This document shows, one piece after another, positions 25,101-39,300 of a stretch of 64,000 nt of DNA (the first letter of the stretch is position 1; every line of letters starts with the position of its first letter). Under the pieces are notes generated by a model. The model ran no database searches, was not told the DNA's origin, and was given only the letters and a program-made list of their open reading frames with translations. Made by a program: the position numbers and the translations under genes. Source of the stretch: Hyparrhenia diplandra (Eukaryota; Streptophyta; Magnoliopsida; Poales; Poaceae); contig JADLZK010005784.1 of assembly GCA_015847255.1 (NCBI GenBank), positions 290,511 to 354,510 on the forward strand, written 5' to 3'.

Positions 25101-28100
25101 AGCTAAAGTTCAAACCTTTATCCACTATTTTTGCCTTGTAGCTCTCCTCAAAAGCCAAGGATTAGATGTTAAAGGCTTGATGAAAGCTGCTTTGTAAAAA
25201 GAAGAAACCCTGACCTTACATTGATTGCACAGGTCATTTGCAGGTATTATCCTTTGTGTAAGGTGCTAAGTACATTCCTCTCGGTTTTGGATTGTTTTAG
25301 ATTCCACCCCAAACCTACCCCAACTTTCTTGAAACCAAAGGCTTTGTTGTTTTTACTAGTTATCTCCCTAAGGTTGTGTTCTAGATCCCAAGCGCACTTT
25401 TTTTTCTCGTAGGAGAGTTGCGCGTCATTTATTAAAGGAAGATTAAAAACGGTCACGAATACATGCTAAATTCTAAGGCTTGGTTAGTTGAATTTTACAT
25501 GCACATATCCGAATAAGCTTCCAAGTGCACTAGTGCAAGCTAAACAAAAATTACCTTGAATACATGTATGCAAAATATGTCATCTGGATTACTAGATTCC
25601 TAATACCCCAAATTCAACCATACTTTGTTGAACTACACACATCTCCTTTTGGACTGAACACCATCTCCTTTGATGCCTTCCAACCAAAGAAAATAGGCAA
25701 AAGTTTGCCATAACATTCATCCATTTATTTTTGTTGCAAGTTTCATGGTGGTTTTGTAACTTTGTCTATTGGCATCGGGTATGGAGGGTGAATGGAAATG
25801 GCAAGACTCTTCTTTTCATTTGTGACCAATCAAAATTATACTTTGGAGATTGTTACATTTTTTCAATACACATATCTTTGGAGATGACACGGAGGAATGT
25901 CTTATTGGAACTTGGTTCGGGAAGAGAAGTGTTGAGGTAATATCATGCACAAAATCAACATCGGTAATGGTCTTAGGAATTTAAACCCACCTGCAGTTTT
26001 TATTTAACTCAAGGGATATTCTCATTGTTCCTTGTTGAATTTTCCTATATGTTTCTATTAAATGTGTTTTTGAGGTAAGTTACTCCTTGTGAATTGATCT
26101 TACTTGCTTTCGAGGGTGGAGAGGGTGTCGCGATGTCTCGCGGCTAGCAAGATGGTTCGGGCTCGCAAAGTTCAGTGTCGGGTAATCTATTTGAATATTT
26201 ATATTGTTTGAAAGCAATTTCAGGAGCTTTGCCTTTCAATTAAGAGAGGAAAAAAAAGTTTATGTACAGTTTGGAGGGGCAACGGCCACCTCATAGAAAA
26301 AGCGATAAAATAGGGAAAGCGATAACAGATTTTTGGTCTCTAATTTATTTTTTAATGCACAGGGCTCGACTTTATGAAGGGAAAGAACCAATTCAGTTCT
26401 TTGTCATATTTCAAAGTCTTCAAGTGTTTAAGGTTTGCTTCAAGTTAGCGGTTAAAATCCTTGATACTTCATGTCGAATGTTCTATATGTTTCCTCTCTG
26501 TGCGAATTTTCAATATAGGGTGGCCTTAGCTACGGATACAAGAACTTTGTTGTTGAAAATGGTATTGTGGATGACACTTACTCGAAGGTGGGATTGCCCT
26601 ATTCGGATTCGGGGTTCAGGATCGAAAAACATGCAAGCACTTCAAGTAGACACGGTAAGTTTGGCATACTTTGGTTTGTAAGACATTTATGAGAACATTA
26701 GTCTTATCTTCATAAATGAGCTTCTTAATCTTTCTCATCTTTTTGTTAGCTGGCTTCGTCCTTAAACTTCGTCTTATTGTTACATTCTACACAATGGAAA
26801 CACCGTGTTCACATGGACCGCAACGCTACGACTTCATTGGATCATGACTTGGTTGAGAGGCAGCTAGATGTAATTAAGGTCTGAATATTCTTTCTCATTG
26901 GGGTCAATACACCTTTGTACTTTGGTAATTTGGTGACGATTAGCACATTGGTGATTTGGTATCAATGTAAAACCTTGACTAAACAACCCTGCCAAGGTAG
27001 CGCTTTTGTTCGTGTTACATGTTCTGCAAATTTGTATTCAGTATGCTTTTCCTTCTTTTCTTTTCTTTTAAAAAAATAAAAGCAGGAGCTCTGCCGCTCA
27101 ATTAAGGGTGAAGTATGCTTTTCCTTTGTCCTAACTTTTCTTTGTGCTTACATTTTTTTCTTGTATAGCCAGATCTGCCTTCGGATCACAAAAGGAAGGG
27201 AGAGAAACCGACCAGTTCGGGAACTACTTGGGTGGTAAATCCAAGTATCCAAACCAAAAAGTTGGAAGAGAAAATGAAAGTGACCCCCATCTTTTCTCAT
27301 GTATCATATCCAAAGGTAACTAGAAACAAAGGATTTTCTAGGTTGAATTCACTGTTCAACATCTGCTGACACTTCTCTTCTTTGGCCACTAATGTTGTTA
27401 TCATGAAGGCAATATAAGGGTAAGTAAACAAAGATGTCAAGGTTTTATTGCTAAGTGCTTTCTTGATTTCATGTTTAATACAAACATTAATTAATATAAA
27501 ATGTATATCAGGTCAACGAAATACACAACTTTACTCAGGATGATCTGATGACAGAGGATGTTTTCGTTCTTGATTGTCACTCAGACATATTTGTTTGGGT
27601 TGGCCAGGAGGTGGATGCCAAAGTGAAATCACAAGCTATGGATATTGGAGAGGTTAAACCAAAATTATCCTCCATAGTCTAATTAGAAATCATGATTTCT
27701 ATTTGTTCCTAATTTTCTTTGTCACTGTAACTGCCAGAAATTTCTTGTTCATGATTTTCTTATGGAAAAACTATCACGAGAAACACCAATATTCACTGTG
27801 TCAGAAGGTAGCGAGCCACAAGTTTTTACTAGATTCTTCAACTGGGACTATGCAAAATCTCTTGTAAGTAGTTTATGTGTCATGCAATTGCTTATTGTGA
27901 ATTAACACCAATTCTATTCCTTGAGGTTCATACCTATGTATCTATTCCTGCTATTTAGCTTTGGAAATTAAATTCATCTTTACGCTTATTAATTTTTGTT
28001 GCAGATGCATGGCAGTTCGTACCAGAGGAAGTTTGCTGTCCTAAAGGGTGGAGCACCTCCCTCACTGGAAGTAAGTCTCAAACAAATGATCTTCCAGTAG

Positions 28101-29283
28101 CTCGGTGGAATACCTGCTTCTTGTGAATTTAGTATTAGTTTCTATCCCAGTATTTTTTTTGAGGGACTTTCTATCCCAGTATTAGGTTGCAAATTATCCT
28201 TTTATTCATGATCTCCATTTCTTTTGATACTCTTGTCTTTCTCAACACTATTAACTTCTTGTGTGGGTATATAGATGAGCACAAATTCAGGTTTTCGGCA
28301 TTTTAAGTAGAACTAGTATGACATTTCTATGATTGAGCCTCAATATATATATACATTGACCATAAGGTTTCATAGAAGGACTACAGGGTGGCTAAACATG
28401 CGTCTGAGTTGAAGTCCTGCTATCTAAAAGCAACTCTTGCTTTTTTTTTGAAAAACTAAAGCAACTCTCTTACTATCTCCATGTTTTCAGAAACCAAAAC
28501 GACGGACACCAGCATTTACAGGAAGAAGTTCGGGAAAAGATAAATCTCAACATACAAGAAGCATGTCCACTAGCCCGGATCGTCCGCGTGTTCGTGGAAG
28601 GTCTCCAGCCTTCAGTATGTTAACTTCTGCCTTCGAGAACACAACCAAAAGCAATACCAGGAACAGGAACCTTTCCACCCCTCCTCCCGCCGTGACAAAG
28701 CTTTTCCCAAAATCTGGAGGTCCTGAATACTCAAGGGTGTCACCCAAAAAATCAGCTATCAGTGCCCTCACCGGCTCTTTTGAAGGTCCCTTGAAAAGTA
28801 CAATACCAAGATCGACAAGAGGTATAGTGAATACAACTCTTCAAATTTTAACTCTAACAGAACATGGATAGCAAATGTTCCAGTTCCTTATCTCTCCCGT
28901 TTTTGAATCTTTTTGCAAAACTAAGCGAACCCTGAGCCAGAGAAGGCGGTACAGGGGGAAGGTGTCGCAGGCGGTGCAAATGAAAACGAGCCAGAAGATG
29001 ATGAAGGGCGCACGGTCTACCCATATGAACGTCTGACAACCACAGCTGAAGATCCTGCCCCTGAAATCGACGTGACCAAACGAGAGGTGACAAACTGCTC
29101 TTCCACCTTCCATTTGCATACGCTTGTCAGATCAGTTGATGCGATTTACTTGTTATCAACTAAATGCAGGCCTACTTATCATCAGTCGAATTCAACTACA
29201 AATTCAACATGACAAGGGCGGCGTTCTACAAGCTCCCCAAGTGGAAGCAGAACAAATTGAAGTCTGGTGTCCAGCTTTTTTAG
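22104..29283 (+). CDS. Villin (actin-binding), gelsolin-repeat core damaged, C-terminus intact
   Basis: Villin caps, bundles and severs actin filaments. Exon 1 (22104-22160) starts MSVSMKDLDPAF. Later exons follow the plant villin order: 22955-23054 (WRIENFKPV, GDSYIILK), 23366-23434 (KNGSFRHDIHYWLGKD), 23552-23807 (PCIMPQPGGVASGFNHVEV), 23963-24139, 24215-24345, 24462-24624, about 24860-25060, 25140-25243, 25779-25937, 26361-26431, 26519-26656, 26751-26879 and 27170-27316. The exons 27512-27652, 27738-27863, 28005-28070, 28491-28821, 28926-29086 and 29170-29283 are clean. The protein ends with a villin headpiece (KLPKWKQNKLKSGVQLF). Upstream of 27.3 kb nearly every exon from 23.5 kb on has a 1-nt frame break, and the acceptor before 25779 reads CGG instead of CAG. 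It is either a pseudogene with a preserved tail or a gene with poor consensus. Confidence 0.85.
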
Positions 29284-31970
29284 CCTGCCCGCGGTCATCT
29301 TGACTCCTGAAGATAGTAACCGTTTGTGAGGAGTGGGGGCACCAGTTTTCGTGTTTAGAGCTCCTGTCTTCACCTACTTAGCCTATACTTTTCGAAAGTT
29401 CTCCTTGTTCTTTCCATTTACAGCGTCTAAGAATCATTCAGAGCTCAACAGGTTTGGAATTCCAGAGCTCAGTTTTGTTATGGGGCTCTATGTTGATTTT
29501 TATTTTCAGTTTGGTCAACGTTTGTGTTCTGGGCTTCCGTGGTTAGCAAAGGTGGTCACGATTTGAGTTTGAGATACATGACTTTGGAACAATGGCACAA
29601 GCATGCACACATCAATTTTTCATGCAAAACCTATATAATTTTATTATACTAGTTTGTAGGTATAAAGTGTGTGAAATCTGTATATCCCTCTCACGGTACA
29701 TTTTGAGACTTAGTTAAATTTTTATGTGACAGTCATAGTAAATTAGGGTTAAATTCAAACCTAGGTGCAAAGAGCTAAGGTGCCATATCTATCACCGCCT
29801 GGTTTTGAAGCTTGACGCGACCCACGGATATAAGTCAACTCAAGGGTACATGGGTAATTTTTTCAAAAAGAGCTATTTTTTTTATTTTCAAAAAAGGGCA
29901 AAAAAAATATCGGTGCGCTCCACTCCCGAGCAACAATCTTTGTAGAGAGTAGTTATTTCAGAACGTTAAGGAATCAGGATAACTGTTACGGGAATTTAAC
30001 AAGAAATACCGTGCAATCACAGTTAGAGATGGCAACAGGATAGATTCACGTCAAGTGAAGTCTCTATGGACCCAAAACCAAAATATGAACTCCCCCTCAC
30101 ACCCCAGCTCCGCCCAAACGCCATTTCGGATGTTAATCTGAACCAGAAACCAAACTAGTACATTTTTTTTGTTGGAGCTTTAGATCTATGGTAGTTGTAA
30201 AAACATATACTAAAGTATACTATATTATATATTCATTGTGTAGATCTACTCATTTGGAGTTCAACACAATTTGTTTTTTTCATTTTGTGATTTTTCAAAA
30301 CTGCTTTTGGGGATAATTTGACCGGTTTTAGAAAGTTCAGGGTGATGATATAGACCGTTTCATAGGTTGGGGGCTATGTAGTCCACCTCCCATAAGTGGA
30401 GGTGTGATTTAGACTTTTTCCTTTTTTTTTTTCCCCATAGTTTTCCCTTTTTTTTTTCTGCGCAACCTACAAAGGGTGGTTGGGCCGATTGTTTTCTCCT
30501 CTAGCCAATTCATAATATTCGTCTATTATTTTCTAGTCTTATGTTTCTTTCTTCTATTTCTAGAGCAAGTAATACATGTTGAACCCATTTGCTAGTTTGT
30601 CTTGGAAGTTCATGGCCATGAACGAACGAATGATAGCAGTTACCATGGTGTCATGTACGTGATCGTTTTTCTTGGCAAAAACAGGCATCCTTCCAATCCC
30701 ACGGCTTTGTTTGGTTGTTCGCTGTACGACTAACAACGAGTTGTGTGCTATTGTAACCATACTTGTCTAAGAGATCACTGGAGACACACATAGGCCTAGC
30801 TAGCTACGTACTCGATCATACGACCGACGGATAAGACAGAAGTAACATAACATCTCGTTAGGATCGGATCTAACCCAAATCCTAGAAAATCTCATGGTAG
30901 TATGATAGTAAGCCTACTAGCCTCCCATCCACAGCCACGCGGCAAAGACGACATGCATAACCCGTTTTCACGTCGCTTTCCCTTGCCCATCACCGACCAG
31001 TTGTTTGTTTCTTGGGTATCGGTCCCCGTAAGGAGCTTGGGCATCATTGTGAGTGGATAGAATAGTGTTTCTTCTTTTAGCCCAAAGCTAGCTTTGCACG
31101 TCCCTTGCTACGTCGGGCGACTTGGTTAGTTTACTGCCGGTTGCCCCCCATCCTCTAGTTCCCTGTGGTCAAGATAATCGTCTTCGTGGAAATGCATTAA
31201 TCAGAACAATCCTGTGTGACGTTAAAAGAAGAAGCTCTCTGTTTTCCTGGCATAACGCCAAAGCTGCTCCAACTTCAATCCATATGCAACGACTATGCTA
31301 TTCATCATGCGCCTAGCGGCTTCCTCGTTTACTTTGCAACGCGGCAAAAGAAATCGAGCTACAAGTGTACAGTGTTGCGGGATCTAGGGACTGTCGTGGA
31401 CTAGAACCAAGCATACGGTTTTTCTTCATCATTCCAAGGGCTTGTAGCTCTCAACAACTCTGAAATTCTGAAAGCCAAATGATAATAGAGGCATGCAGTA
31501 GCAGCTCACGTCAGTCACCCGGTACGCAGAATTCGACGGTCAGAAGAAGGAAATGTCCCTGTGGAAACAGCCTCCGTGTCAAACTTGAGCATGATACCTA
31601 ACCTAACCCTGACGGAAGGAGAAGGAGAGTGGACCGTGACACCAGCATGCGGCCGAAGGTTAGGTCACGGTCGCCGGGCAATTCCTTCCACCCTCCACCT
31701 CCACCCGAGCTCGCCGTTGGGCGGTGCGGGTCGTGTTCGGTCGGGTCAAATTCCCGGCCCGTGACCCCTGTCCAAGCCGAGCCGGGACCAAGAGGAGGCC
31801 GGCACTCACTCGCACACGTACGCGTGCACGCCCTGCTGCCCACAAGTGTTCGACTTCGACTGGCGTGCCGCCACGAGGCACGGACGCACGCGCGCTTCGT
31901 CGTTCTGGTTACCAGTCAGGCAGAGACCAGACGACGACGCAGCAACTGCCGACCTCGCAAAAGGCACGGG
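29284..31970. other. Villin 3' UTR and intergenic DNA
   Basis: The first few hundred bases are presumably villin 3' UTR. The remainder is AT-rich with poly-T tracts (29870-29900, 30420-30460) and no recognisable gene. Confidence 0.45.
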
Positions 31971-31977
31971 ATAAAAG
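31971..31977 (+). promoter_or_regulatory. TATA-like element upstream of the small two-exon gene
   Basis: ATAAAAG lies about 320 bases before the start codon at 32295, followed by a GC-rich and CT-rich leader. This would give a roughly 290-base 5' UTR. Confidence 0.4.
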
Positions 31978-31981
31978 CAGA

Positions 31982-32010
31982 GCCCGCCCGCCCGCCCGCC
32001 CGCCCGCCCG
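31982..32010 (+). repeat. (GCCC)7 tetranucleotide repeat
   Basis: Seven tandem GCCC units lie between the TATA-like element and the start codon, so probably in the transcribed leader. Confidence 0.85.
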
Positions 32011-32294
32011 TCCAAAACGCAGCAGCAACAGCCGTCGGCGGCGGCCAGGCCAATAAAACTGCCGTAACGAACCAACACACGCAGCTCCTCTTGCCTCTGC
32101 GCGCGCGCGTTCTCCCTCTCTTTCTTTCTCCATAAACAGCAGCAGGCAGCAGCGGCGGCAACGAACAGTTGCAGCCACACCTGACCTGAGAGAGCAACCG
32201 CGCGCGCGGCCGGGGAGGGGAAGCTGACGGGGAGCTGCTTCGGCGGGCGTCGAGGCTGGCCGCCGCGAGGATCCCGGCGCCCGTGCGCGCTGTC

Positions 32295-35200
32295 ATGGCG
32301 TGGTGGCGGAAGAAGGTGGTGTCCCCGGCGCGCCGCGCGTGGGCCGCCGTCTCCACCCGCGTCCGCGTGCGCAACACAGGTACGCGTCACCGTCCCAAAC
32401 GACCAAACGCTGCCTCAGCTTGACGCGCCACGAATGGCTCTTGTGAAACTTGTGATCGTGTAGCTAGGTGCCTGTAGGCTTGTAGGCTTGTAGCCGGTGA
32501 GCCCCGGCTGACCATGTGCTTGCGCGTGTGGTCGATCCGATCGATCTTCACTCCACCAGCTGACTCTGTTCACATAGGACTTCTCTCGTTTCCTAGAGAC
32601 ACCATCTGAATAAATCTCGCGTCCCTTCTCGTTTTTTCAATCAGATCATTCACATAGCTGGCTCCTTCAGTACCATGCTCTTGATCAGACTAGAGTTCAG
32701 TTTTTTTTTTAGATAAAGACTAGAGTTAAGTATTACTTCAGTGGAATCAATTCGGTGAGGTTTGCAAAACATCACTATATAGCAGCTACCTAGTCGAATA
32801 CTAACAGAGAACTGTTTGTAGTTCAGGGACGCTAGAGACATCCTAACATGTCTTCCTTCTTAATCTATTTCATCTGTCTCATTCAAGATTCCAGAAAATC
32901 CTTCGTCGGTTCTTTTTTTAAAAGGGCAGAATTACTTGGTCCTCTCATTTTCTCGCCATTTCCGTGGCGTCAAGCGTCATGCTTCTCAAAGGATTCGGTC
33001 ATTCTGAAACTTCGCGATACAAATCTTCAGCCTGTAGGAACCACCCGTTTTTCACGTTATTTCATGGAGGATCACCAGTAATTTGAAGTCTTGAGCAACT
33101 TGGTTGTGTGTGTGGGTAGCCTACCTTTACCTTACACTGCATGAGTTGACTACTCGCCGATTTCATTCCCACCCGGCCGGCAAGCACTTATCCATGGTGG
33201 AATGTGATTCTTCTCCACCTCCACTAGAGAGAATAGTAGAGTCTTGCTGAGTCAATTAGCTAGAGCTTTAGGTTACCTCTGGAAACCATCTTTCCTGTAT
33301 GGCTTCCACACAGCTCCCACTAACTTAAAACACCCTCTCCAAAGTTCTAGTTCCCCTAAACTTTGTAACATGTGGGCCCAAGATCTCTCTCTTTAATTGC
33401 ATATAACAGTCTACTCTGTAGTATTATGCAAGTAAGTATGTAACATTGGTTGGTTAGTTGGTGATGCCTAAAAAGATCTTTGGATGTCCAGTCCAGTGTG
33501 TAGTACTACGTATTAGGCCGCGTTTTTCCTCTAGGCAACTCAAATTCTCAATCTGCAGAGGTACACCAAACTTAATGTTGTCAGAGTAAGTCAACCTGGA
33601 CATGTGGGTACTGTACTACAGTGAAGTGCAATACGAGCGGACGACAGAGACCTTGCAGCAACTTGGAAAAGAATTAGCGAGATCGACCTTTTGCAACTGT
33701 TGGCAGCAGAAGAGTACCTAGTACGGAGTACTAATACTAGCACTAGTCTAGTGCACGGTACACACACCAGGCTCGCCAACCAACCAACCAGTAACTGCCC
33801 CAGTAGTACCGTGTACCGCTGCTACTGGTGACCATCACTGCATATATCTTGCTCGATCTGCCAAACCCAAATCATCTAGGAGTAGTATTATTAATAACCG
33901 TACGATTAGTTAGTCCTTATCTCAGATCTGCTGCACACGTCCCTTTCAGTTGAGCCTCAGCGGCACGCAATCCTCAGTCAGAGAACAACGACTGCCATAG
34001 CCATAAGGCCGCCAAGTGGGGTGTTTCCGTTCCGTTCTGTTGCTGCTTCCATCTCGTTGTCTGTTGCCTCTGTCCCTTCAAGTGTGTAGTGTGCCCTTTC
34101 AGCACTCCAATAATAATTCAGACACCTCCGTTGCGGTGTGAACCTGGGCTTACACTCTGCAGTTCCGGCGGCGGCGAGCAGAGGAGCCGCCGCTGGTCCG
34201 CGCCGCACCGCGCCGAGCCGAGGCGAGACCCGAGAGATCCTCTCTGTCCAGGTTCGTAGGGCGACGTGGCACCGGCCGACCGGACAACGGGGCAGCCGCA
34301 ATCAATCGGAGATGATAATGCGTGCCGTGCCGCCGTGCCGGACCGCTCATCCACTTGTTCGTAGACAGCAGGTTTTAACCACCACCAAACCTGTCTACAA
34401 AGCCGAGCCGTTGGACAGCTGATCCGAACCTAACGAGAGACTAGTGTACTACATGACCAAGAAAAAGAGCAGGCCCGTGCTGTGATTGCACAAACCAAAC
34501 CAACAGGCTTGGTGTCCCTTCCAGGAAAAAAAAAAAGCAGTTCGTTTCAGTCTCTTCGATTGGAACGTCACGACTCACGAGCTTTTTTTCGTCTTCGTGG
34601 AGAGGCGGCTGCACTCTTTTTCTTTTAGTATCTCGGTTGGATTGGATGGATGGAGGCTGAGGCAGCAATGTGACTAGTGATCGACAGCAGACGGACGGGT
34701 ACCGGCCGGGGCCGGGCGACGACGGCCGGGCTTGCCTTTTGGTCGTCGTGGAATGCATGGAAGCATAGCCGGCTATCCGCTTTCCTTTTCTGTCCCCGGC
34801 CGGCGGCCGTCCGTTGATTCACTCATTTCCCTGGGTGCGCCGGCGGGCGTAAAAGCCGTGCCACCCGTGTGTGGGGTGTGGTGCTCGTTCCCGGTCAGGA
34901 TTTGACTTGCCGGATGCCGATCGAAACCGAATAAAGCCACCGCTGTCTCCCTCCGTGGTGCTGGTGTGGTGCGGCAGGAACAAGAACAAGCGCCTGAAGA
35001 CGACGAACCTGGTGGTGGTGAGAACTCGTACTCGCCTACTCGGAAGGAAATGTTCTTGGTTCTGGAAAAGTTGATGGGGCGAACTTTTTTTTTTCTTTTG
35101 GCTCAGGTTGTTCGTTTCCTTTGGGTCGTTCAGATTGCAGATAAGGATGAACCTTACAGGGGAGCACGAGTTGCTGTCGAGGTAGAATATCGAATGCGGC

Positions 35201-36384
35201 CATGCGGGAAAAGAGATGGTGTCGGTCGATCCTCTTACCGTCCGTTTCTGTGCTAGCTTTCTGATTTTCGAACAGATGCTTACTACCTCCTCTTTCCTTC
35301 TCTCCATCTGTTCTCTTTCTTCGTTTGATTACAGTAGTTTCTTGGTTTCTAGCGCTTTAATTTGCCGTAAACCGTTCCAACGTCATTTTCGTTTTAGAGA
35401 ACCAAACCGTACGAACACTTCACCTTTTTTAGAAAAAGGGAAGGAAGGTACTGCGAACATCTTAGCGAATATGGGCCAACAGTTCCAGCGAAAGGAACTG
35501 GTGTAATAGATCCAGCCCATCCGTAAGGGCCCTAGGTGTAATAATAGATCCATAATAGATCACACGTGCACCTACATGGGCCTACGGGCCTTTTGCATGC
35601 AAGCTAGGCCCATGATACTGAGACACACAAGAGACATTATATTACTACTATAATAAGTATTCCTAGTTTTTTTAGATAATAATAGATTCATGATACTGAA
35701 GTTGGAAGTAGTTTTTTAGATAATAATAGATTCATTAATCCAACCTATAGGAATACTAGTATATTTTTTTTGAAAATGTGGAATACTAGTATATAAGTAG
35801 AGTTCAAATATAGAATACTTCAAATTAACATAGTACAAATAATGCATTGGTAAAAAACAACGATACGCTCAGCATGAATATTCCACAATTTTAGCAGTAA
35901 AACATTGTCACAAATATCGTGAGTGCTTTTGCATGATTTGCATTTCATTCTTCTCCACCCAAAATCGGGAGGTCAAAAGACGGCCACCATTTCTGCACCT
36001 TTTCCCCTCCACTAGGAATGCAAAGTGGACACTAAAAACAGACGCCTCGATCTCTATCACAATCCCCTTTGAATCTTTGATCCTCTGTCCCCTCTCCCTT
36101 TGAGGTGAGGTGAGGGGTGAATGGGTGATCCATGACCACGACAGTGACAAGATCCTTATCCCTCCCTCCTCCCTGCAGGCAGCGGCGGCAGCATACTGAA
36201 GCTTCACGAGGATGTGCAGACCTGTGGGTACAGGGACGTGCAGGTGATGTTCGACATCCTGACCTCGGAGCTGGAGGCGTCCACACACCGCCCCGCCAAG
36301 CACCACCACCACCACCGCAAGCGCCCGCCGTCGCCGCCGTGGCCCAGCCACCGGTCATCCTCCATGATCGCGGCCGCGCAATAG
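32295..36384 (+). CDS. Small plant-conserved protein of unknown function, two exons, intact
   Basis: Exon 1 (32295-32379) encodes MAWWRKKVVSPARRAWAAVS and a basic tail. After a 3.8-kb intron (donor GTACGC, acceptor CCTGCAG), exon 2 (36179-36384) encodes GSGGSILKLHEDVQTCGYRD, then VQVMFDILTSELEA, a HHHHHRKR run and a Ser/Pro-rich end. The exons sum to 97 codons including the stop and join in frame. From memory, the pattern (basic Trp/Arg N-terminus, ILKLxxDVQxCxYxDVxVM core) belongs to a small uncharacterised plant protein family; I know no biochemical function. There is no signal peptide or membrane segment. It is one of the few genes here without a lesion. The large intron contains local GC-rich islands around 34.1-34.4 kb. 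Confidence 0.75.
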
Positions 36385-39300
36385 AGGCCACGCACCACGA
36401 CGCTGACGGCCGGCGGCGTGGACATGGCGTCGACGTGATGGCGACGGTTAATTAATAAGCAAGCAGTTCAGTTAAGAACACCGGGTTAGCAATATTCTAG
36501 TACGTGATGATATAGCTGTTCATGAATTAAGATGAAGGTATCGTCCCCCTGCCCATCTCTCCGGCAAAAGAGCCAAGAAATCCAGCAGCGTCAAGGTAGT
36601 GTCATAAGCAAGCTGGCTGGCTGGTCTGAATGTGTTTGTACATAGTACTACTACATAGCACCTGTGCTGAATTTTTCGCAATACTCGGAGAAATAGATGG
36701 AGCAAGAGGGGTTTGTTTTTCCTTTTCCAAGTGTCTTATAGTCTGGTTCTGTTGCCATTTTATATGGTTCATAATCTCTTTACCAAATTCTGAAGACTTC
36801 TTTTAAGTGAGAGGATGTCAGAAGTTACATACATGCGAAAATTGGTTCCTTTGTTGATTTTTTTTTAAAGAAACTGCTGATTTTTTAAAAAGAAACTTTC
36901 TAGCGAAGGCGCCAATTGATTAGCAACAAAACTATGTATGTTTAGGTCATGCCTTGTTTGTATGTAAACGGTGATAGGTGCAACTTGCTGGGTATCTTTC
37001 ACGTCAGACGTTGACATTTAACAGAACTGAGCCGCCCTGAAGAAGCAACACGCAGTCACGCACGCACTAGCTGTATTGCGGCGAGAGTTCCCTTGCCATC
37101 AGGCGAGGCGGCGACCCTGCTAGCGTATGCGTCCACTACAACTCCACTAGCACCTCTAATGACTAATGATGCGATTTGATCTCAATATACAGTGCAATTC
37201 AGCATCATGATACATGTTAGTGTGACGCTAACATTTTGGTTTCTTCTTGTCCAAAGTTGAGCATCTTGAATTCTTCTGAACAAACACTTCTTCGTCCCTC
37301 AATCTGTGGTCCAGAAAATTGTTTCTTTTTTTTTATTTTTGAACAAAGGTCTAGAAAATGTTTTTTTTTCATTTCAACGAAAGGTCCAGACAATTGTCAA
37401 ACCAAAGCATTTAGATTTCAGACCCCTGCTAATCTGCAGAACTTACGCTCATGTAGATAAGCATAAGTTGGCAGAAGAAATATGTAGACCGCAGTTGTCC
37501 AGAATTGTCTCAAAAGAGAGATAAGCTGAAGCATCCGTGCACTACTGCAAAAAAAATGTTTAATGAAAAATAAAATACTGGTGTGAGTTCTGAATACGAT
37601 GTAGGTTTCAGAGTTATTCTTAATGATGATCCACCAATCTGTATTTCTGGCAACTTCCTGACGTTTCACAACGCGAAGGTGACACCCTGACAGGGATACG
37701 AAGCGTATAAGAGGCGTATCAGTTTGGGCTAATACCATTTGGTTGCTGCAATCTATCAGCTTAATAAGTAAGTAGATTCTGTACATCTCGACACGGCGTC
37801 AACTGGCGGGTTTGGTGAAAGTGAAGCCGTGGCTCTTAAAAAAAAAAATTCTCGAATACGTAAAAGGTTTGCACAACTTTTATATTAGGATCCACGAGAC
37901 AGTTGTCGTACGCCTCCTTCTCCGTAACTGTGGGCTCTTCAAAAATTAATTCAGGCAACCAACCAGCTTGTGGTTCTGCTAAAACTGACACCTCTGTTCA
38001 AACTTCAAACACTACACAAGACCATCCAATAGCATCGCCTTCCATGCCATTCGCTTTCTCTGAACGAAAACGACTTGTGAGAAGACCCATGGGTGCAATG
38101 TAATGCAACTGAAAGGCCGTCCTATCCAGTCCATGTCCATCCACCATCCAGCACTTGGAAGAATGATTTTGTTTGTGTGCTGTGCTAACCAGAGAACCCA
38201 ACAAGGAGACATCACTCTAGCTACATAGGAGTCTAGGACAGGCCGGGTTTATATCAGCTGATTAGTGTCCTGTCCTGCCGTGCCGTGTTGAATGATCACA
38301 CCAACACACAGTCACTGAAAGGCACCTAGCTGCATTATCAATTCAAACAAACCAAGAGGCATGGAACCTACCTACTCCAAAAATAAATTACGCTGCTGAT
38401 TGCGGCATCATACATACATGCGATTACAGAGGGACGAGCACGCAGACGCAGCTTAGTAGGCCACGGTTGCTGCATTCTCTATATAAAATCCCCCTGGACG
38501 GCCCTATGTTATGTATATATATTCATCATGGCACGGATTGAGTAGAACCACGTACGATAGCATGATGTTGATACGGCACGAGGAGAATATATAAAGTTGA
38601 GAGTGGTCAGAAGACCCCGGGCGGCCATGAGGATGCAGAGGAAAGCAAAGACAAGGCTCTCCGGATGTCTGACGCTGCCGAGCGGCCGAGCGAGCGCATA
38701 AAAAAATGGGGACGGACGGCTTGCTTGCTTGCTTGGTCGTTTGATTCCCCCTGTAATCATGCTGACGACGCAAAGGCCGGGGATGCAGCAAAGTGAGGCC
38801 TAAGCCTTCAGAAGTCATGGCTGCTATGATATGCACATGTGCAAAGAGGAGTGCGAGCTAAATTTCCAAAACTTTCAATCTAATAAACGAACACATGACC
38901 GCCAGTTTACTAATTGAATTTAATTTAATGAATTGAAACTAAGACCTGCATCAGCAGGTAGAAGTGGTCAAGGCCAAGTGAAACTTGTCCACCTGTGTCG
39001 TCTCGTCGTAGTTGCAGAAAACAAGAGGACAAGCAGTTTTCCGTTGCGGCTTTGGATATGCATGTCAATCAGCATCCGTTGCCGAACTGAACAAATGGAG
39101 ACGACAAAAGGTCGTTTTAACGGAGCTCACGGCTTTTGGTTGGGACTGTTGTGTTGAGAGCTGCCTCAGCCAACGGTGGATACCAAACAAAACTGCCAGA
39201 GGCCGTCAGGCCATGATCATACTACTAGTACCTCATGTACACAAGCACCTTGGTTATTCGTTTATTTTGACGAAACGAAACACCTTGGTTATTCGTCATG

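Noticed and set aside
31629..32390. Several long ORFs around the small two-exon gene
   Set aside because: They overlap the GC-rich promoter and leader on both strands and include the (GCCC)n repeat. The conserved protein starts at 32295.
34138..35307. ORFs of 60-160 codons in the long intron
   Set aside because: No recognisable domain, and they lie inside an intron whose flanking exons join in frame.
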